Assembly: GCF_000712075.1 (NCBI RefSeq)
Contig: NZ_JONW01000006.1
Location: 186,001 to 250,000, forward strand
DNA: 64,000 bases
Origin: Caulobacter sp. UNC358MFTsu5.1
Lineage (GTDB): Bacteria > Pseudomonadota > Alphaproteobacteria > Caulobacterales > Caulobacteraceae
Direction: 5' to 3'
Position numbers and translations under genes: made by a program. Positions 34,733-46,998 of this stretch are shown one piece after another (positions within the stretch are counted from its first letter, which is position 1; each line of letters opens with the position of its first letter). The notes under the pieces are model-generated. The model was not told where the DNA came from and made no database searches. It worked only from the letters and a program-made list of their open reading frames with translations.

Positions 34733-35103
34733 CAGCGGGTCTCCTTGCAGGTCAACGGGCCCAGGAAGCTCTTGCGGTAGATGAAGGTCAGGCGCTCGCC
34801 CGGCTTCAGCGGCCGGGTGGGGCGGCAGATCGTCTCGCCGTGATGCTGGCCGCCGCCGACGGACTGTCCGCCGCGGATCACCAGCTGGGGCTTGGCCAGG
34901 GTCATGCCGTCGACGTCCGCGCAGCCGGTCTGGCCGGCGTCCACGGCCGGGAACGGGGTCTCGGCCAGGGGTTCGCGATAGTTGAGGCTGGTCCCTTCCA
35001 GCTTGGCCGAGGTCAGCTTGGAGCGGCCGTCGCGCACCAGACCGGACACGGCCGTCTCGGTCGCGTTGGTCAGGCACAGGACGACGGCGGCTTCGATCAG
35101 CAT
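34732..35103 (-). CDS. Small cysteine-containing protein, unknown (first of a pair)
   Basis: This 123-residue protein begins MLIEAAVVLCLTNATETAV and has four cysteines (LCLTN, TGCADV, TICRP, LTCKE). The N-terminus is only weakly hydrophobic, so secretion is uncertain. It lies 2 bp after the acyl-CoA dehydrogenase stop codon region and overlaps the next gene by one base, hence it is probably in the same operon. Function unknown. Confidence 0.72.
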   Translation of the reverse strand: MLIEAAVVLCLTNATETAVSGLVRDGRSKLTSAKLEGTSLNYREPLAETPFPAVDAGQTGCADVDGMTLAKPQLVIRGGQSVGGGQHHGETICRPTRPLKPGERLTFIYRKSFLGPLTCKETR

Positions 35104-35105
35104 GC

Positions 35106-36269
35106 TTAGAGCGTCCTCGCGATCAGCAGCTTCATGATCTCGTTGGTCCCGCCGTAGATGCGCTGCACGCGGCTGTCGCGGTACATCCGGGCGATCGGAT
35201 ATTCGTTCATGAACCCGAAGCCGCCGAACAGCTGCAGGCAGCGGTCGACGATCTTGTTCTCCAGGTCGCTGACCCAGTACTTGGCCATCGAGGCGGTGGC
35301 GGCGTCCAGCTTGCCGGCCAGGTGCTGCTCGATGCAGTGGTTGACGAAGACGCGGGCGACGGTGCCCTCGGTCTTGCATTCGGCCAGCACGAACTGGGTG
35401 TTCTGGAAGTCGAGGATCGCCTTTCCGAACGCCTTGCGCTCCTTGACGTAGGCGATGGTCAGCGCCAGGGCCCGCTCGATGGTGGCGATGCCCTGGACGG
35501 CGATGTTCAGCCGCTCCTGCGGCAGCTGGCCCATCAGCTGGAAGAAGCCCTGGCCCTCGTCGGTCCCCAGGAGGTTCTCGGTCGGGACCTTCACCTCGTT
35601 GAAGAACAGCTCGGACGTGTCCTGGGCCTCCTGGCCCAGCTTGTCGAGGTTGCGGCCGCGTTCGAAGCCTTCCGCTCCGTCCGTCTCGACCACCAGCAGC
35701 GAGGTGCCGCGCGCCCCGGCGCTCGCGTCGGTCTTGGCCACCACGATGATCAGGTTGGCGGTCTGGCCGTTGGTGATGAAGGTCTTGGAGCCGTTGATGA
35801 CGTACTGGTTGCCGACCTTCTTGGCCGTGGTCTTGATGGCCTGCAGGTCGGAACCGGCGCCGGGCTCGGTCATGGCGATGGCCGCCACCAGCTCGCCCGT
35901 GGCCAGGCGCGGCAGCCAGCGCTGCTTCTGCTCCTCGGTGCCGTAATGGGTGATGTACGGCATGACGATGGCGTTGTGCAGGCTGATGCCGAAGCCGTCG
36001 ACGCCCTTCAGGCCCAGCTGCTCCATCAGCACGACCTCGTGGCGGTAGTCGCCGCCGGCCCCGCCGTATTGCTCGGGCGTGGAGAGGCCGAGCAGCCCGG
36101 CCTCTCCCGCCTTGGTCCACATGTCGCGGTCGACGCAGTGGTTCTTGCGCCATTTCGCGACCGTCGTTTCAGAAGCGTGCTCGTCGAAGAACTTGCCGAC
36201 CGCGTCCTCGAAGATCGCGATGTCCTCTTCGGCCATGAAGGCCGGCTTTTCGACGTTGAGCACGCTCAT
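35106..36269 (-). CDS. Acyl-CoA dehydrogenase (short/medium-chain type)
   Basis: This 387-residue flavoenzyme oxidises acyl-CoA to enoyl-CoA and passes electrons to ETF. Motifs are AIAMTEPGAGSDLQAIKTTA and FITNGQTANLIIVVAKTD (FAD and substrate contacts), ERLNIAVQGIATIERAL, RKAFGKAILDFQNTQF and RVQRIYGGTNEIMKLLIARTL, whose Glu is the catalytic base of the family. It follows the larger dehydrogenase gene by 2 bp and shares its operon. Confidence 0.95.
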   Translation of the reverse strand: MSVLNVEKPAFMAEEDIAIFEDAVGKFFDEHASETTVAKWRKNHCVDRDMWTKAGEAGLLGLSTPEQYGGAGGDYRHEVVLMEQLGLKGVDGFGISLHNAIVMPYITHYGTEEQKQRWLPRLATGELVAAIAMTEPGAGSDLQAIKTTAKKVGNQYVINGSKTFITNGQTANLIIVVAKTDASAGARGTSLLVVETDGAEGFERGRNLDKLGQEAQDTSELFFNEVKVPTENLLGTDEGQGFFQLMGQLPQERLNIAVQGIATIERALALTIAYVKERKAFGKAILDFQNTQFVLAECKTEGTVARVFVNHCIEQHLAGKLDAATASMAKYWVSDLENKIVDRCLQLFGGFGFMNEYPIARMYRDSRVQRIYGGTNEIMKLLIARTL

Positions 36270-36271
36270 GA

Positions 36272-38062
<1,791 letters not shown>

Positions 38063-38166
38063 GAAACGGTCCTGGTGAGTCGGATCAGCGGGGGCGGATC
38101 AGTGGGGGAGGAGAGAGGTGGCTCCGCGTCTTGCTCCGGTGTTGGAGGAAGAACGCGGAATCTTGT

Positions 38167-38649
38167 CTACTTGCCCATTGCCGCGTCGCCGTGACCGTCC
38201 AGCCGGGCGCGCAGCACCTGGTCGTAGTCGGCCGCGCGGGGCAGCAGGTCGGGGCGGATCTCGGCCAGGCGCCGCTCGAGGCGGGCGCAGGCTTCGCGCA
38301 GTTCGATCAGGGCGCCGTCGATGTCCTCGCGCTGCTGCTCCAGCGCGGTGGCGCGCTCGCGGAACTTCTTCAGCGACCGGGCCATCTGGGCCGCGCCGTC
38401 GTCGTTCTCGTCGTAGAGGTCGAGCAGTTCGCGGATTTCCGACAGCGACAGGCCTACGCGCTTGCCGCGCAGGATCAGCTGCAGGCGGACGCGGTCCTTG
38501 TGGGAATAGACGCGGTTGAGGCCTTCGCGGGCCGGAGTCAGCAGGCCCTTGTCCTCATAGAAGCGCAGCGCGCGAGGCGTGGCTTTGAACTCGTTGCACA
38601 GCTGACGGATTGTAAAGGTGCGCTCTGGGCGTCGCAGGTCTGCCAACAT
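38167..38649 (-). CDS. MerR-family transcriptional regulator of the fad genes
   Basis: This 160-residue regulator has an N-terminal winged helix (FTIRQLCNEFKATPRALRFYEDKGLLTPAREGLNRVYS), the RALRFYEDKGLL pattern of MerR proteins, and a long helix (NDDGAAQMARSLKKFRERATALEQQREDI) for dimerisation. Cysteines for metal binding are absent in the effector region, which suggests an organic ligand. It lies directly ahead of the two acyl-CoA dehydrogenases, as do LiuR/PsrA-type regulators of acyl-CoA catabolism, and a perfect palindrome lies upstream (38737-38752). Confidence 0.9.
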   Translation of the reverse strand: MLADLRRPERTFTIRQLCNEFKATPRALRFYEDKGLLTPAREGLNRVYSHKDRVRLQLILRGKRVGLSLSEIRELLDLYDENDDGAAQMARSLKKFRERATALEQQREDIDGALIELREACARLERRLAEIRPDLLPRAADYDQVLRARLDGHGDAAMGK

Positions 38650-38736
38650 TCGAACCCTCCCTGGGCAGGCCCGACTTCTGCGGCCGAGCCGGTTGGTTAT
38701 CGTCGATCACCATATGCCCGCGACATTCCGTCGTCA

Positions 38737-38752
38737 ACGTTTACGTAAACGT
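38737..38752. promoter_or_regulatory. Palindromic operator candidate for the MerR-type regulator
   Basis: ACGTTTACGTAAACGT is a perfect 16-bp palindrome, flanked by TCA and CAA, 88 bp upstream of the MerR gene start. Its form resembles boxes reported for MerR-family regulators of branched-chain amino acid and fatty acid degradation. It lies in the gap to the S24-type gene and could control either side. Confidence 0.6.
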
Positions 38753-38832
38753 CAACTTGGCCGTGGCGCGATAGGTTTACTTTCCTAGGGACGAGGCATA
38801 TTTTCCGGGATCACGGCGAGGAGGCCCAAGCC

Positions 38833-39483
38833 ATGTCGTCTCTGTCGCATACCGAGATCTGGACCGCGATCGACGCTCTGGCCGAGCGCTTCGACATGAG
38901 CCCTTCGGCCATGGCCAAGATGGCCGGGCTGGACCCGACGGCGTTCAACCGCTCCAAGCGCGGCGAGGGCGACTCCCGCCCGCGCTGGCCCTCGACCGAG
39001 AGCCTGGCCAAGGTGCTGGAGGCGACGGGGGTCGGCTTTTCCGAGTTCGCGGCCCTGACCGAACGGGCGCCTCCCGGGCGCGTGTCGGGGCCCAGTCCGC
39101 GCGCCGTGCCGCTGATCGGCTTCGCCCAGGCCGGGGCAGAGGGGCTGTTCGACGAGTCCGGCGCGCCGACCGGCGCCGGCTGGGACGAGATCGATTTTCC
39201 GGGTCTGGGCGACGAGGGCGTCTACGCCCTGGAGATCACCGGCGACGCCCTGGCGCCGGTGTATCGCGACGGCGACCGCCTGCTGGTCTCGCCGTCGGTC
39301 GAGCCGCGCCGGGGCGACCGGGTGGTGGTCCGCACCACCGGCGGGGACCTGCTGGTCAAGGAATTGGCGCGGATCACGGCCCGCAGCGTGGAGCTGGCTT
39401 CGCTGGGCGGCGACGGCCGGGTCCAGGCGCTGGACCTGGCCGAAGTGGTGTGGATCGCCCGGATCCTGTGGGCCAGCCAGTAG
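38833..39483 (+). CDS. XRE-HTH/S24-type repressor-like regulator, catalytic serine replaced
   Basis: This 216-residue protein has an N-terminal helix-turn-helix (residues 10-60, SPSAMAKMAGLDPTAFNRSKRG) and a C-terminal LexA/CI-like S24 domain (about 125-205). The family motif GDSMxPxxxxGD reads here GDALAPVYRDGD, with Ala139 in place of the nucleophilic serine. The lysine of the dyad (LLVKELAR, Lys176) is kept. It therefore should bind DNA and dimerise but not self-cleave, unlike classical RecA-triggered repressors. Target genes are unknown. It is divergent from the MerR gene. Confidence 0.85.
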   Translation: MSSLSHTEIWTAIDALAERFDMSPSAMAKMAGLDPTAFNRSKRGEGDSRPRWPSTESLAKVLEATGVGFSEFAALTERAPPGRVSGPSPRAVPLIGFAQAGAEGLFDESGAPTGAGWDEIDFPGLGDEGVYALEITGDALAPVYRDGDRLLVSPSVEPRRGDRVVVRTTGGDLLVKELARITARSVELASLGGDGRVQALDLAEVVWIARILWASQ

Positions 39484-39497
39484 GCCCTGGATCTAGA

Positions 39498-39707
39498 TCA
39501 GGTGCGCGGGCAGCTGGCGTGCTTGCTTTGCAGCCAGGCGGTCAGATCGCCTTCCCACGGGGCGTCGCACGAGATGTCGACGCGATAGGACTTCCAGTTG
39601 TCGTTGTGGGCGGCTTCGACGTGCGCGGCGGGGAACTGGGCGGCCAGTTCGCCGAGCAACGAGTCGAATTCCGAACGGTCGGAAGGGCGAAGGGTGAAGC
39701 AAGCCAT
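39498..39707 (-). CDS. Small acidic protein, 69 residues, unknown
   Basis: The frame encodes MACFTLRPSDRSEFDSLLGE, then FPAAHVEAAHNDNWKSYRVDIS, DAPWEGDLTAWLQSKHASC. Composition is protein-like (acidic, tryptophans, no runs), with three cysteines. AAGG lies about 9 bp before the ATG. It is convergent with the S24-type gene. No family recognised; another reading frame over this stretch is less convincing. Confidence 0.6.
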   Translation of the reverse strand: MACFTLRPSDRSEFDSLLGELAAQFPAAHVEAAHNDNWKSYRVDISCDAPWEGDLTAWLQSKHASCPRT

Positions 39708-39826
39708 GAGACTAACCTTGGTTTTGACGCAACCAGACTAGACTCCAAATTGCGGACAGACCCTTAACCGGCAATTTAACTCTTGTTCATCTATCGGGTC
39801 ACGGTGTCGCAGGCGGCAATACGCGC

Positions 39827-40252
39827 TCAGGGCGCGGGCGCCGCGGGCAAGATCAACGACCCGGTGGTCAGCAGCGCCGCCACATGTTCGCCGAAGAAGA
39901 ACAGGACCACGAGCGCGGCCATCGTGAGCGGCCCCAGCACGCGCTCCATCAGGGTCGTCTCCGACCGGTCCCGCACCAGGAACTTGGCCGTCGGGAGGAG
40001 GATCATGCAGAGGGGAATGGTGATCAGCCAGCTGTTCGACGCCAGTTGCTCGTGGGCGCTGACGCAGACGTAGCGTCCGTGGTTGACGAGATGGCCGACC
40101 GGACAGCCGCTCGGGTCGGCGACGACCGGCTTCGTCCGATACATCAGGCTGAAGAAGCCGAACGTCAGCGGGACCAGCGGCCCGCAGAGGCAGAAGCCGA
40201 GGAAGGCGACGTCGCCGAGCGCCCAGCGAAGCCGCTGCGTCCGGTTCGCCAC
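39827..40252 (-). CDS. Small polytopic membrane protein, unknown
   Basis: A GTG start gives 141 residues with three hydrophobic segments (GDVAFLGFCLCGPLVPLTFGF, SWLITIPLCMILLPTAKFL, VLGPLTMAALVVLFFFG) and a loop with two cysteines between the first two (DPSGCPVGHLVNHGRYVCVS). It starts 8 bp after the galE stop codon region and may be co-transcribed with galE. No family recognised. Confidence 0.65.
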   Translation of the reverse strand: MANRTQRLRWALGDVAFLGFCLCGPLVPLTFGFFSLMYRTKPVVADPSGCPVGHLVNHGRYVCVSAHEQLASNSWLITIPLCMILLPTAKFLVRDRSETTLMERVLGPLTMAALVVLFFFGEHVAALLTTGSLILPAAPAP

Positions 40253-40260
40253 GGCGCCGC

Positions 40261-41250
40261 TCAGCGCTTCAGGTCCAGCGCGCCGTTGGCGTGCCAGGCC
40301 CAGGCGTGCTCGATGATCGCGTCCAGATCGTAGCGCGGCGTCCAGCCCAGCTGTTCGCGGGCCTTGCGGTTGTCGGCCACCAGGCTGGGGGCGTCGCCGG
40401 CCCGCCGCCCGGTCAGCTCCAACGGGAACGGCCGGTTGGATCGCCGCTCGATGGCCCCGACCAGCTCGCGCACCGTCGTGCCCGTGCCGGTGCCCAGGTT
40501 GAAGACCGCGCTCGCCTTGCCGCCCAGCAGCCACTTCAGCGCCAGGACGTGGGCGTCGGCCAGGTCCAGCACGTGGATGTAGTCGCGCACGCAGGTGCCG
40601 TCGCGGGTGTCGTAGTCGCCGCCGAACAGCATGAACTTGTCGCGCTCGCCCCGGGCGGCGGCGATGGCCAGCGGGATGGCGTGGGTCTCGGGCTCGTGCT
40701 TCTCGCCGATCCGGCCGGCGGGATCGGCCCCGGCGGCGTTGAAGTAGCGCAGGGCCACCGAGCGGAAGTCCTTGTAGCGGGCCAGGTCCTGCAGGACCTG
40801 CTCGACCATCAGCTTGCTGCGCCCGTAGGGGTTCAGCGGGGCCTGCGGGTGCTTCTCGTCCATCGGCACATAGACGGGGTCGCCGTAGGTGGCGCAGGTC
40901 GAGGAGAACACCAGCTTGTCGACGCCGGCCCGGCGGGCGGCCTCGATCAGGGTCAGGGTCCCGCCGACGTTGTTCTCGTAGAAGGCGCCCGGCTCGGCGA
41001 CCGAGAAGCCCACCTCGATGAAGGCGGCGAAGTGGATCACGGCGACGGGCTTGTGCTTGGCGAACACCGCGTCCAGCCGCGCCGCGTCGCGGATGTCGCC
41101 GACCTCGAGCGGGCCCCACTGGACGAACGACTCCCAGCCGTTCGACAGGTTGTCGTAGACCACGGGGGTGTAGCCGGCCTCGGCCAGGCGCAGACAGGTG
41201 TGCGAGCCGATGTATCCGGCGCCGCCCGCCACGAGAATGGTGTCGCCCAA
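40261..41250 (-). CDS. galE: UDP-glucose 4-epimerase
   Basis: GalE interconverts UDP-glucose and UDP-galactose. The product begins with the NAD-binding motif ILVAGGAGYIGSHTCLRL, has VFSSTCATYGDP (catalytic serine/threonine) and the YxxxK pair NPYGRSKLMVEQ, then ALRYFNAAGADPAGRIGE. The TTG at 41250 (GDTILVAGG) with GGGGATCC upstream gives 329 residues, near the usual 338; an ATG 57 bp earlier would add a non-homologous leader. UDP-galactose could feed the capsule or holdfast pathways here. Confidence 0.92.
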   Translation of the reverse strand: MGDTILVAGGAGYIGSHTCLRLAEAGYTPVVYDNLSNGWESFVQWGPLEVGDIRDAARLDAVFAKHKPVAVIHFAAFIEVGFSVAEPGAFYENNVGGTLTLIEAARRAGVDKLVFSSTCATYGDPVYVPMDEKHPQAPLNPYGRSKLMVEQVLQDLARYKDFRSVALRYFNAAGADPAGRIGEKHEPETHAIPLAIAAARGERDKFMLFGGDYDTRDGTCVRDYIHVLDLADAHVLALKWLLGGKASAVFNLGTGTGTTVRELVGAIERRSNRPFPLELTGRRAGDAPSLVADNRKAREQLGWTPRYDLDAIIEHAWAWHANGALDLKR

Positions 41251-41362
41251 GATCTGGATCCCCAACTGCCTCGAACGGCGAATGAACGCCCGACGCCCCA
41301 GCGTCAATGCGTGACGGCGAAAGGACGGGACGCTCGGGGTCCCGCCGCTCGCCGCGTCAGCG

Positions 41363-43018
41363 TCAGCCCAATTTTTCCTCGATCAGCGCCGTCGTGCGGT
41401 CCAGGCCGAAGATCGCCGCGAACGAGCCGAAGCGGGGGCCCTGGCTCTGGCCCAGCAGCACCTCGTAGAGGGCCTGGAACCAGGCGCGCAGCGGGTCGAA
41501 GCCGTGGTCCTTGCCGACCGCGAACACCTCGTTCTGGATCAGCTCGGCGTCCTGGCAGTCGGCCGGCAGGGCCTTCAGGCGGGCCAAGAGGTCGACGATC
41601 GCCGCGCGTTCCTTGTCGTCGGGCGCGCGGAACGCCTTCGTCGGCTTCACGAAGTCGTCGTAGTAGTTGATCGCGTAGCCGGCCAGGCGGTCCAGCAGCG
41701 GCTGGCTCTCGGGCGTGGCGCCCGGGATGTAGCGCGACAGGAAGCCCCACAGGATCGCCTTGTCCGAGGCGTTGGCCGCCGAGACCAGGTTCAGCATCAG
41801 GCTGAACGACACCGGCGAGCCGTACTGCGGCGGGCGGCCCGAATGGACGTGCCAGACGGGGTTGTCCAGCTGCTTGACCGGCTCCTGGCGCGGATAGGCG
41901 TCCAGCTGCTGCAGGTACTCGTCCGTCGCCTTGGGGATGACGTCGAAATACAGCTTCTTGGCCGACTTGGGGCTCTGGAACATGTAGTACGACAGGCTCT
42001 CCGGCGCGCCGTAGCGCAGCCAGTCCTCCATCGACAGGCCGTTGCCCTTGGACTTGGAGATCTTCTGCGAGTTCTCGTCGAGGAAGAGCTCGTAGTTGAA
42101 GCCTTCCGGGGGAACCCCGCCCAGCGCCTTACAGATCTGGGCGCTGGCCTTGACCGAGTCGATCAGGTCCTTGCCGCTCATCTCGTAGTCGACGCCCAGG
42201 GCGGTCCAGCGCATGGCCCAGTCGGGCTTCCACTGCATCTTCACGTGGCCGCCGGTCACCGGGACCTCGACCTTGGAGCCGTCCTCGTCCTCGAAGACGA
42301 TCGTGCCCTTGTCGACGTTGCGCTCCAGGGTCGGGACCTGCAGCACCTTGCCGGTCGAGGGGCTGATCGGCAGGAAAGGCGAATAGGTGGCGCGGCGCTC
42401 CTCGCCCAGGGTGGGCAGCATGACCTTCTGGATGGCGTCGAAACGCTCCAGGGCGGTCAGCAGGGTCGCGTCGAACAGGCCGCCCTTGTAGCACTCGGTC
42501 GACGAGACGAACTCGTACTCGAAGCCGAAGCCGTCCAGGAACGCGCGCAGGCGGGCGTTGTTGTGGGCGCCGAAGCTGTCGTGGGTGCCGAACGGGTCGC
42601 GGACCACGGTCAGCGGCTTGCCCAGGTCCTCGATCAGCGGCTGCTTGTTCTCGATGTTGTCGGGAACCTTGCGCAGGCCGTCCATGTCGTCGCTGAAGGC
42701 GATCAGGCGCGTGGGGATGGCGTCGTCGGTCAGGGCGCGGAAGGCGCTGCGGACCATGGTCGTGCGCGCCACCTCGCCGAAGGTGCCCAGGTGCGGCAGG
42801 CCCGACGGGCCGTAGCCGGTCTCCAGGATCACCGGTTTGGCCAGGGCCGGAAAGGTCTTCACGGCCTCGTCGGCCTTGCCGCTGTTGATCAGCGTGGAGG
42901 CGAGGTCGCGTTCGGCGTCGGACAGACGCAGGCGCAGGATGCGGGCGAGCAGGGCGCGCGCCTGCTCGAACGGCCAGGCGCGAGCGTCGCGGGCGAGGGG
43001 GGAGAGGCCTTCAAACAT
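41363..43018 (-). CDS. lysS: Lysine--tRNA ligase, class I
   Basis: This 551-residue synthetase is of the archaeal-like class I kind, used instead of class II in many alphaproteobacteria. It has the HIGH-type motif [13 protein letters not shown] (near residue 75), zinc-site-like segments absent, and the KMSKS-type loop [16 protein letters not shown] (near residue 320). The start [17 protein letters not shown] is consistent with relatives. It is followed by a cloverleaf-like palindromic element before pgm (both on the minus strand). Confidence 0.95.
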   Translation of the reverse strand: MFEGLSPLARDARAWPFEQARALLARILRLRLSDAERDLASTLINSGKADEAVKTFPALAKPVILETGYGPSGLPHLGTFGEVARTTMVRSAFRALTDDAIPTRLIAFSDDMDGLRKVPDNIENKQPLIEDLGKPLTVVRDPFGTHDSFGAHNNARLRAFLDGFGFEYEFVSSTECYKGGLFDATLLTALERFDAIQKVMLPTLGEERRATYSPFLPISPSTGKVLQVPTLERNVDKGTIVFEDEDGSKVEVPVTGGHVKMQWKPDWAMRWTALGVDYEMSGKDLIDSVKASAQICKALGGVPPEGFNYELFLDENSQKISKSKGNGLSMEDWLRYGAPESLSYYMFQSPKSAKKLYFDVIPKATDEYLQQLDAYPRQEPVKQLDNPVWHVHSGRPPQYGSPVSFSLMLNLVSAANASDKAILWGFLSRYIPGATPESQPLLDRLAGYAINYYDDFVKPTKAFRAPDDKERAAIVDLLARLKALPADCQDAELIQNEVFAVGKDHGFDPLRAWFQALYEVLLGQSQGPRFGSFAAIFGLDRTTALIEEKLG

Positions 43019-43071
43019 GCCGCGCGGTATAGGGGGAAGTCGCGGCGGTGGCTAGGGCGTGGGAGCTCACC

Positions 43072-43180
43072 CCCTTGCCCCTACCCGGCGGCTTCGCCGC
43101 CTGTCCGCCCCCGTAGGGGGCGGAGCGCTCTTCCCCCTCCGGGGGAAGACGACCGCGAAGCGGTCCGTAGGGGGCAAGGG
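43072..43180. repeat. Four-hairpin cloverleaf-like palindromic element
   Basis: An outer near-perfect stem (CCCTTGCCCCTAC at 43072-43084, GTAGGGGGCAAGGG at 43167-43180) encloses four perfect hairpins: GGCGGC-TTC-GCCGCC (43087-43101), CCGCCCCC-GTA-GGGGGCGG (43105-43123), a CTTCCCC...GGGGAAG stem (43130-43148) and GACCGC-GAA-GCGGTC (43151-43165). It lies between lysS and pgm, which point the same way. No coding capacity. Not an rRNA or tRNA shape. Confidence 0.8.
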
Positions 43181-43190
43181 TTGACCGCCG

Positions 43191-44828
<1,638 letters not shown>

Positions 44829-44963
44829 GCGGGTACCCTTATCGATCACCGGTCTGTGGTTCAACGCCCGGCGCCGCGTCGGACGCGAACGCGGCGACCG
44901 GCGCCGCGTGGCGAGGCAGGGGGCTTGTATCGGAGGCTGATGACGATCGCCCGACGCCGGGCG

Positions 44964-45842
44964 TCAGAACGCCTCGGCCACGATCGACCCGTCCGGCAGC
45001 AGGGCCGCGCGCTTGAGGCCGCTGGAGGCGAAGGGCATGGCGACGTTCCCGTCGCGGTCCACCGCGATCAGGCCGCCGTGGCCGCCCAGGTCGGCGACGC
45101 CCTGGATGGCGGCCCGGGCGGCCGCCTCCAGGCTCTCGCCGCCGAAGCGGACGCGGTGGGCGATCTGGGCGGCGACCGCGGTGCGGATGAAGTACTCGCC
45201 CTGGCCGGTGCAGGACACCGCCGCATGGCCGTCGGCCCAGGCCCCGGCCCCGATGATCGGCGAATCGCCCACCCGGCCCGGCAGCTTGCCGAACACCCCG
45301 GCGGTCGAGGTCGCCGCCGCGAGGCGGCCCTCGGCGTCGCGGACCACGCAGCCGACGGTGCCGGTGGGCAGGACCTCAGGGGCGTGGTTGGCCTCGAAGG
45401 CGCCGGCATGGGTGAACCAGGTCGCGGGGTCGTCGATGGTCTTCAGCCCCTGCTCGCGGGCGAAGGCCATGGCCCCCTCGCCGGCCAGCATCACGTGCGG
45501 CGTCCTCTCCATCACCGCCCGGGCGGCCAGGATCGGGCTCTCGAAGCCCTGCAGGGCCGCCACCGATCCGGCCTTCAGGGTCGCGCCGTCCATCAGGCTG
45601 GCGTCCAGCTCGTATTCCCCGTCGGCGTTGGGCGAGGCGCCCTTGCCGGCGATGTAGAGGCCGCTGGCCTCCAGGGCGACCACGGTCTCGACCGCCACGT
45701 CCAGGGCGCGGGCCCCCGCCGCCAGCCGGTCGCGCGCCGCCTCGACCAGGCCGCGCATGTGGGCGATCTCGACGCCGTAGTCATGGCCGCGCTTGGGCCC
45801 GGCGCCGCCGTGCAGGGCGAGAGTAAAACGTTTGTTTGACAT
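44964..45842 (-). CDS. iaaA: Isoaspartyl peptidase / L-asparaginase (Ntn hydrolase, type III)
   Basis: This 292-residue precursor should cut itself into alpha and beta subunits and hydrolyse beta-aspartyl peptides. It has the ALHGGAG start, [21 protein letters not shown] and the autocleavage/catalytic site [14 protein letters not shown], with Thr162 becoming the N-terminal nucleophile, followed by [15 protein letters not shown] and TGQGEYFIR for substrate binding. It is transcribed divergently from the quinone oxidoreductase gene. Confidence 0.94.
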   Translation of the reverse strand: MSNKRFTLALHGGAGPKRGHDYGVEIAHMRGLVEAARDRLAAGARALDVAVETVVALEASGLYIAGKGASPNADGEYELDASLMDGATLKAGSVAALQGFESPILAARAVMERTPHVMLAGEGAMAFAREQGLKTIDDPATWFTHAGAFEANHAPEVLPTGTVGCVVRDAEGRLAAATSTAGVFGKLPGRVGDSPIIGAGAWADGHAAVSCTGQGEYFIRTAVAAQIAHRVRFGGESLEAAARAAIQGVADLGGHGGLIAVDRDGNVAMPFASSGLKRAALLPDGSIVAEAF

Positions 45843-45926
45843 TCTGCTTCCTTGGCCGGCGGGCGTGCGCTAGCGTCCGGCTCCTTAACGAAGAACGCGC
45901 AACGAAGACAGCGGGAGAGAGACGAG

Positions 45927-46925
45927 ATGAAGGCGGTGCTCAGCAAGACCGTGGGCGGACCCGAGACCCTGGTGCTGGAGGAGCTTCCCGATCCCGTCGC
46001 CGGTCCGGGGCAGGTGGTGCTGGCCGTCAAGGCCTGCGGCGTCAACTATCCCGACGTGCTGATCATCGAGGACAAGTATCAGTTCAAGCCCGAGCGGCCG
46101 TTCGCTCCGGGCGGCGAGGTCTCGGGCCTGGTCACCTCGGTGGGCGAGGGCGTCACCACCCTGAAGGTCGGCCAGCGGGTGCTGGCCTCGACCGGCTGGG
46201 GCGGCATGGCCGAGCAGGTGGCGCTGGACGCCAACCGCTGCACCCCGATCCCCGACAACATGCCCTTCGACGAGGCCGCCGCCTTCATCCTGACCTACGG
46301 CACCTCGTACTACGCCCTGAAGGACCGCGGCCGTCTGAAGGCCGACGAAACCCTGCTGGTGCTGGGCGCGGCCGGCGGGGTGGGCCTGGCGGCGGTCGAA
46401 CTGGGCAAGGCGGCCGGGGCGCGGGTGATCGCCGCCTGCTCCAGCCAGGAGAAGGTCGACCTGGCCATCAAGCACGGGGCCGACGCCGGCGTGGTCTATC
46501 CGCGCGGCCCGTTCGACAAGGACGGACAGAAGGCCCTGGCCGAGCTGATCAAGGGCGCCTGCGGCCCGAACGGCTGGGACGTGGCCTATGACGCGGTCGG
46601 CGGCGACTATTCGGAGGCCACGATCCGCGCCGCCGGCTGGGGCGGCCGCTTCCTGGTGATCGGCTTCCCGTCGGGCATCCCCAAGATCCCGCTGAACCTG
46701 ACCCTGCTGAAGTCCTGCGACATCGTCGGGGTGTTCTGGGGCGCCTCGGTGGCCCGCGATCCCAAGGGCCACGTCCAGAACGTCCGCGAGCTGATGGACC
46801 TCTACGCGGCCGGCAAGATCAAGCCCTACGTTTCCGAGCGCTTCCCCCTGGCCAAGGCCGGCGACGCCATCGCCCACCTGGCCAGCCGCAAGGCCATGGG
46901 CAAGGTCGTGGTCGTCAACGAATAA
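45927..46925 (+). CDS. NADPH:quinone oxidoreductase-family (zeta-crystallin-like) protein
   Basis: This 332-residue zinc-less medium-chain dehydrogenase lacks the zinc cysteines and has GVNYPDVLIIEDKYQFKP, PGGEVSGLVTSVGEGV, TYGTSYYALKDRGRLKADE, the NADPH motif VLGAAGGVGLAAVELGK and DVAYDAVGGD. It reduces quinones or enoyl compounds with NADPH. ATG 45927 has GGGAGAGAGACGAG upstream; an in-frame upstream ATG adds 25 non-homologous residues. Confidence 0.93.
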   Translation: MKAVLSKTVGGPETLVLEELPDPVAGPGQVVLAVKACGVNYPDVLIIEDKYQFKPERPFAPGGEVSGLVTSVGEGVTTLKVGQRVLASTGWGGMAEQVALDANRCTPIPDNMPFDEAAAFILTYGTSYYALKDRGRLKADETLLVLGAAGGVGLAAVELGKAAGARVIAACSSQEKVDLAIKHGADAGVVYPRGPFDKDGQKALAELIKGACGPNGWDVAYDAVGGDYSEATIRAAGWGGRFLVIGFPSGIPKIPLNLTLLKSCDIVGVFWGASVARDPKGHVQNVRELMDLYAAGKIKPYVSERFPLAKAGDAIAHLASRKAMGKVVVVNE

Positions 46926-46940
46926 CTTGCGACATCTGCG

Positions 46941-46998
46941 CGCATGTCGATCGTTGTTCGCCGAAGCGGAAGTCTTCGAAGACTACGATCGACATGCG
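46941..46998. repeat. Long hairpin with perfect 14-bp arms
   Basis: CGCATGTCGATCGT (46941-46954) and ACGATCGACATGCG (46985-46998) are perfect reverse complements enclosing 30 bp that themselves contain the palindrome GTCTTCGAAGAC. It lies after the oxidoreductase stop, about 130 bp before the hfsJ-like gene. There is no T-tract, so terminator function is doubtful; it may be a regulatory or structural element. Confidence 0.65.
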
